Shown here: piece by piece, positions 7,101-9,700 of the stretch | Position numbering within the stretch: position 1 is the stretch's first letter | Layout: each line of letters starts with the position of its first letter | NCBI GenBank assembly: GCA_030636465.1 | Contig: DAOVWW010000032.1 | Coordinates: 1-9,700, forward strand | Origin: Gammaproteobacteria bacterium | GTDB taxonomy: Bacteria; Pseudomonadota; Gammaproteobacteria; BMS3Bbin11 | Length of the DNA: 9,700 nucleotides | Direction of reading: 5' to 3' | Translations under genes and position numbers: made by a program | Notes under the pieces: generated by a model | Seen by the model: only the letters and a program-made list of their open reading frames with translations | Databases searched by the model: none | What the model was told of the DNA's origin: nothing

Positions 7101-8273
7101 GTGTTTGGACTAGAGCATATTCTTCATCCCATTTCAGTCGATGATTTTGTGGATAACTACCAGGGTGAAAAAGCCCTTTATATTCCTGGTAAAGAAGGAA
7201 AATTTCCCGATCTGTTTGACTGGGAACAGATCAATGACCAGATTAATTTTAGTCGACCTAGCCGTGAATCAATCCGGCTGATATTCGAGAAACAACCCCT
7301 TGATAGCCGTCAGCTGGCTAACCTGGCCGAATGGATGGTAAAAGGTGCAACACTGGTCATCAATTCTGTACAACAGATAGATCCTGTCGTTTCACGTTTT
7401 GCTACCAGCCTGGGTAATGATATGAATGCAGGCATAAACATCAACTGTTATGCCTCATACCCCAGCAAACAGGGCTTCGACAATCATTATGATGGTCATG
7501 ATGTTTTCATCATTCAGACATCCGGCAAAAAGGCATGGAAGGTCTTCGAACCTACCCGAAAATACCCCCTTGATATAGATAATATCCCGAAAGGTGAGCC
7601 TCCTGAAAGCGATCCATATCTTGAATGTGATATGGGAGTTGGCGACGTATTATATATTCCCCGCGGACACTGGCACTATGCACTGGCAAGTGAGCCTAGC
7701 ATCCACCTGACAGTGAGTAATAACCAGCGCTGCGGTATTGATTTTTTGTTGTGGATGGCCGAACAACTGCGCAATAACGATGAATTCCTGCGTAAAGATT
7801 TCCCTGTCACTCAGCTTGATTTATTGGGAGGCAATAGATCCAGCAAAGCATTTTTGGAACATGTCGATAGCTTTCGAAATCACATCAAGCAAATTCTAGA
7901 TGATGATAATCTGATTGAAAGCTTCCTGCATTTCAGCATGATTAAAAACCCGGTACCGAGGAACTTCCAGCTTCCTGATCTTGCCCTGATGAAGGATAAT
8001 ATAAGCCCAGAGACACAATTCAGGATGTCGGTGGATCAGAAAATACTGACGCGTTTCGATGAGGTATCTAACAGTGGACAACTCATTGTCCGCGGCCATA
8101 TATTGAACATGACTAAGGTGGGTAAAGAAATCATTGAAATTCTGGTAAACCCTGAAAAAGGCGTGTTTATTACTGGCAAGAATTTACAAGAAGTAAATCC
8201 TGATGCCTCGTGGGATGACATCAAAATGCTGCTGCTATTCCTGTTTGAAAATGGAATACTTGAGCTGAAATGA
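7101..8273 (+). CDS. JmjC/Cupin_4 Fe(II)/2-oxoglutarate-dependent oxygenase
   Basis: Predicted protein hydroxylase of the Cupin_4/JmjC class that includes bacterial RoxA (YcfD, ribosomal protein L16 arginine hydroxylase) and human MINA53/NO66. It has 390 residues. The iron-binding triad is visible: His129 and Asp131 in NHYDGHDVFIIQ, and His192 in YIPRGHWHYA. GKKAWKVFEP (142-151) supplies the conserved K-x-W strand, and GDVLYIP is typical of the cupin second motif. The C-terminal 110 residues, ending LLLFLFENGILEL, look like the helical/winged-helix part of this class. The start is a GTG at 7101 with a perfect TAAGGAG 5 nt upstream. It differs from RoxA around the metal site, so I do not call it RoxA. 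The substrate is unknown. It probably forms a transcript with the sulfotransferase. Confidence 0.87.
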   Translation: MFGLEHILHPISVDDFVDNYQGEKALYIPGKEGKFPDLFDWEQINDQINFSRPSRESIRLIFEKQPLDSRQLANLAEWMVKGATLVINSVQQIDPVVSRFATSLGNDMNAGININCYASYPSKQGFDNHYDGHDVFIIQTSGKKAWKVFEPTRKYPLDIDNIPKGEPPESDPYLECDMGVGDVLYIPRGHWHYALASEPSIHLTVSNNQRCGIDFLLWMAEQLRNNDEFLRKDFPVTQLDLLGGNRSSKAFLEHVDSFRNHIKQILDDDNLIESFLHFSMIKNPVPRNFQLPDLALMKDNISPETQFRMSVDQKILTRFDEVSNSGQLIVRGHILNMTKVGKEIIEILVNPEKGVFITGKNLQEVNPDASWDDIKMLLLFLFENGILELK

Positions 8274-8293
8274 AAATCCTGTTCAATACTTAT

Positions 8294-8319
8294 AACAAGC
8301 TAACAAATGCCAGCTTGTT
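8294..8319. terminator. Possible bidirectional hairpin between convergent genes
   Basis: Perfect 8-bp arms AACAAGCT (8294-8301) and AGCTTGTT (8312-8319) enclose a 10-nt loop, 20 nt after the oxygenase stop and 33 nt after the stop of the opposing exported-protein gene. It is the natural place for a shared terminator, but only a very short T-stretch follows on either strand, so termination strength is doubtful. Confidence 0.4.
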
Positions 8320-8352
8320 TAGCACTTGTGAATGAGATATCTACTGGACTAA

Positions 8353-8952
8353 TTAGTCATTGAACAAGATATCAATTACTTGAGGACCGCCACAAAATGC
8401 ACTGTTATCCGGTGTTAGTGTCATAGTGATGTTAAAAAAAGCGGCATCTACTTCAATCGTATTGAAAGGAATTGCACCATTCACCGGATCAGGTGCGACT
8501 GAAGCCTGTGTAAGATCTGATACGTTGGCCACATCTGCAGAGACAATAGAATTCAATGTAAAATTATCTGTCACACCAGGTGTCACATTAATTTGAGGTA
8601 TAAAAGAAATTGCAGAATCGCTAGAAATAGTATTAACAGTATAGTCTCCGGGTAGTGCAAATGGTGGATTTATAGCGCCGTCATCAGTTTGGTCCGCAAA
8701 TGCATCAGTAGAACTATCAAACACTACCTGTATGTCCCCACCAACAGTGCAGGAGGTTGGCCCCGACGTCTGCGCATGCACTGGCAGCAACACTGAGTCC
8801 ACCATCGGTTTTGCCCATTGATCAGGTACAGATTTCCCTGCAATGACAGCTCCACTACCCGCTGCCATGGACTTAAGCATTTTACGGCGTGATTGCTTGC
8901 TGCGGGTTAGATCTTGTTTCTTGCTGTTCTCTGGTGTTTTATCTGAACTCAT
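8353..8952 (-). CDS. Exported protein with Tat-like leader, function unknown
   Basis: 199 residues. The N-terminus is strongly basic, with SRRKMLK (21-27) resembling a twin-arginine motif, then a weakly hydrophobic stretch (AAGSGAVIAG) that suits Tat better than Sec. Next comes W-x-K-P-x-V-x-x-V-x-L-P-x-H-A-Q-T (46-62), with possible processing after HA (60). I recall similar leaders in uncharacterised proteobacterial proteins, but this is memory only. After residue 48 there is no Lys or Arg; the region has 17 Asp and one Glu, is rich in Ser, Thr, Val, Ile and Asn like a beta-sandwich, and has two cysteines (68, 187) able to form a disulfide after export. The start at 8952 has GAGGG close upstream. 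It is convergent with the oxygenase gene. No domain is recognised. Confidence 0.8.
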   Translation of the reverse strand: MSSDKTPENSKKQDLTRSKQSRRKMLKSMAAGSGAVIAGKSVPDQWAKPMVDSVLLPVHAQTSGPTSCTVGGDIQVVFDSSTDAFADQTDDGAINPPFALPGDYTVNTISSDSAISFIPQINVTPGVTDNFTLNSIVSADVANVSDLTQASVAPDPVNGAIPFNTIEVDAAFFNITMTLTPDNSAFCGGPQVIDILFND

Positions 8953-9013
8953 ATTTCCCTCTTTATAATGAAATTTTTATTGTAATAACATCGTTTATTT
9001 CCAGAACAGAAAT

Positions 9014-9043
9014 AGTGTACGTTTTTTTGTGGGGTATATTCAA
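9014..9043 (-). promoter_or_regulatory. Possible promoter of the exported-protein gene
   Basis: Minus-strand TTGAAT (9038-9043) and TACACT (9014-9019) are 18 nt apart, each a 4/6 match, placed about 60 nt before the start codon at 8952. A weak candidate, supported mainly by position in the 127-nt gap. Confidence 0.25.
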
Positions 9044-9049
9044 ATTAAC

Positions 9050-9068
9050 TTAGGTGCAGCACATCTAA
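9050..9068. repeat. Imperfect dyad after the 82-residue gene
   Basis: TTAG-GTGC (9050-9057) pairs with GCAC (9059-9062) and CTAA (9065-9068) around a single base, with a 2-nt bulge. It lies just after the stop of the 82-residue gene, upstream of the proposed promoter of the next gene. It could be a weak terminator or a binding site. No U-run follows. Confidence 0.25.
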
Positions 9069-9079
9069 CCCAATTCAAC

Positions 9080-9328
9080 TTAATCCCGTATAACGATATC
9101 CGGGTTTTCATTCATGGTGCCATCATCCTCCAGTACTCCCACTACCGTACCCTCAGGGTTAGACATGACACAAATAGGACGTTGAAATAGAGGCCGTCGA
9201 ATGAACTTGATATACCAGCCGAAGCGTTCCAGTGAATGGTAAGCCATTAACTGATCTTCATTCATGAAGCTAATCAGGTCATCGGGGACCGGGGGTTTCT
9301 CACCAGTACGCTTTTCATCTTCAACCAA
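9080..9328 (-). CDS. Small uncharacterised protein, 82 residues
   Basis: No function recognised. It is soluble, with no signal peptide or membrane span. The N-terminal third is charged and Pro-rich. The middle contains LERFGWYIKFIRRPLFQRPI (33-52), mixing aromatic and basic residues, followed by a beta-like stretch and an acidic end, VLEDDGTMNENPDI. Similar small conserved proteins seem familiar from gammaproteobacteria, but I cannot name a family. The start is a TTG at 9328: an in-frame TAA lies five codons upstream, no ATG or GTG lies between, and a strong AAGGAG is placed 7 nt before it, so this is very likely translated. A good promoter lies about 100 nt upstream. It is co-directional with the exported-protein gene, 127 nt away. 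Confidence 0.75.
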   Translation of the reverse strand: MVEDEKRTGEKPPVPDDLISFMNEDQLMAYHSLERFGWYIKFIRRPLFQRPICVMSNPEGTVVGVLEDDGTMNENPDIVIRD

Positions 9329-9385
9329 AAGCCATCTCCTTTACTCGAATCACTAGTAATACGTGAATTTTTATTATTTTGACTA

Positions 9386-9418
9386 ATTAAGGCCGTGCAC
9401 ACATTAACTCACCTTAAT
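9386..9418 (-). promoter_or_regulatory. Stem-loop in the leader of the 82-residue gene
   Basis: Perfect 7-bp arms ATTAAGG/CCTTAAT (9386-9392 and 9412-9418), extendable to 9 bp with one G-U pair, enclose a 19-nt loop. It would form about 10 nt after the predicted transcription start. No U-run follows, so it is not a terminator. A role in mRNA stability or regulation is possible but unproven. Confidence 0.35.
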
Positions 9419-9434
9419 CATGGCATATACAGAA

Positions 9435-9463
9435 AGCATATTGGCAGGTGAACGGCGTGTCAA
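9435..9463 (-). promoter_or_regulatory. Promoter candidate for the 82-residue gene
   Basis: Minus-strand TTGACA (9458-9463, perfect) and TATGCT (9435-9440, 4/6) are separated by exactly 17 nt. The start would be near 9428, giving a leader of about 100 nt. It lies in the 183-nt gap after the HNH gene, where a promoter is expected. Confidence 0.6.
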
Positions 9464-9511
9464 TAACCATCCTGAAGAAATTTGCGCGGTAGTGTGTTCA
9501 ATATTCGAACA

Positions 9512-9700
9512 CTATTTTTTCAAAAGATCGCCAAGACCGGCGAAAGGATTGTTTGTCGCGCCCTTCTCATCTTTCTTATCTGTGGCAATCTCGCCATATT
9601 CATTATCAATCAAACGAGAATGCTCATTATCATGACAATAAACACACAATAATTCCCAGTTACTGCCATCGTCCGGATTGTCATCATGATTGTGATTACG
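9512..9700 (-). CDS. yajD: HNH nuclease family protein, YajD-like, N-terminus beyond window
   Basis: Only the last 62 residues are present, ending at a TAG at 9512-9514. They contain HDDNPDDGSNWELLCVYCHDNEHSR, shown here only as landmarks: an H-rich start, NWELLC (14-19) and CVYCHDNEH (19-27), which is the metal-binding CxxCH plus final His of a beta-beta-alpha HNH fold. The C-terminus NNPFAGLGDLLKK matches that of E. coli YajD (NPFADL near its end). Members are small (about 115 residues) intracellular proteins with presumed nuclease activity and unclear role. The upstream zinc-binding cysteine pair and catalytic His would lie outside the window. Family call is secure; the exact symbol is less so. 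Confidence 0.87.
   Translation of the reverse strand, partial: RNHNHDDNPDDGSNWELLCVYCHDNEHSRLIDNEYGEIATDKKDEKGATNNPFAGLGDLLKK

Noticed and set aside
9494..9520. Dyad GTGTTC/GAACAC followed by T's on the plus strand, looking like a terminator
   Set aside because: The T-run lies on the plus strand inside the end of the HNH gene and no plus-strand gene ends there. On the minus strand, where it would be needed, no U-run follows.
9420..9635. Plus-strand 71-codon ORF near the right edge
   Set aside because: It overlaps the YajD-like HNH gene on the opposite strand and the promoter of the 82-residue gene, has no good ribosome-binding site, and its product resembles nothing known.
1..9700. CRISPR arrays, tRNA or rRNA genes, insertion sequences, prophage or defence genes
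   Set aside because: I looked on both strands and saw no spaced direct repeats, tRNA cloverleaf, transposase or recognised defence domain. The HNH fragment is of the YajD housekeeping type, not a clear mobile homing nuclease.

Overview
The window looks like chromosome from a non-enterobacterial gammaproteobacterium, probably environmental or marine. The main evidence is gene order: rpmF-plsX-fabH-fabD-fabG-acpP-fabF with a divergent maf/yceF gene is the gammaproteobacterial arrangement. YceF-type Maf and YajD-type HNH proteins point the same way. Taxonomy below class is inference only.

Region 1 (about 1-5400, minus strand, read right to left) is the fatty-acid and phospholipid initiation operon. 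From a near-consensus promoter (TTGACA-17-TATGAT) it runs rpmF (ribosomal protein L32), plsX (acyl-ACP to acyl-phosphate), fabH (KAS III, chain initiation), fabD (malonyl loading of ACP), fabG (3-ketoacyl-ACP reduction), acpP (the carrier) and fabF (KAS II, elongation; cut by the left edge). The plsX-fabH and fabD-fabG junctions are tight. A strong hairpin with a U-tract separates acpP from fabF and probably keeps acpP transcripts in excess. The usual yceD (DUF177) gene upstream of rpmF is absent.

Region 2 (5353-5685) is a divergent intergenic stretch. It carries the rpmF promoter, a possible maf promoter and a doubtful 36-codon hydrophobic ORF.

Region 3 (5686-8273, plus strand) holds maf/yceF (m7GTP pyrophosphatase type), a Sulfotransfer_2-type sulfotransferase and a JmjC/Cupin_4 Fe(II)/2-oxoglutarate oxygenase. 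The last two are only 21 nt apart and likely co-transcribed.

Region 4 (8274-9700, minus strand) is accessory. It has a protein with a twin-arginine-like leader whose exported part has no Lys or Arg and is very acidic, then an uncharacterised 82-residue protein with a good promoter and a structured leader, then the C-terminal end of a YajD-like HNH nuclease cut by the right edge.

The core operon is ordinary. The least explained part is 6324-9328: two enzymes of modifying type convergent with an unusual exported protein. No functional link between them is proven by the sequence.
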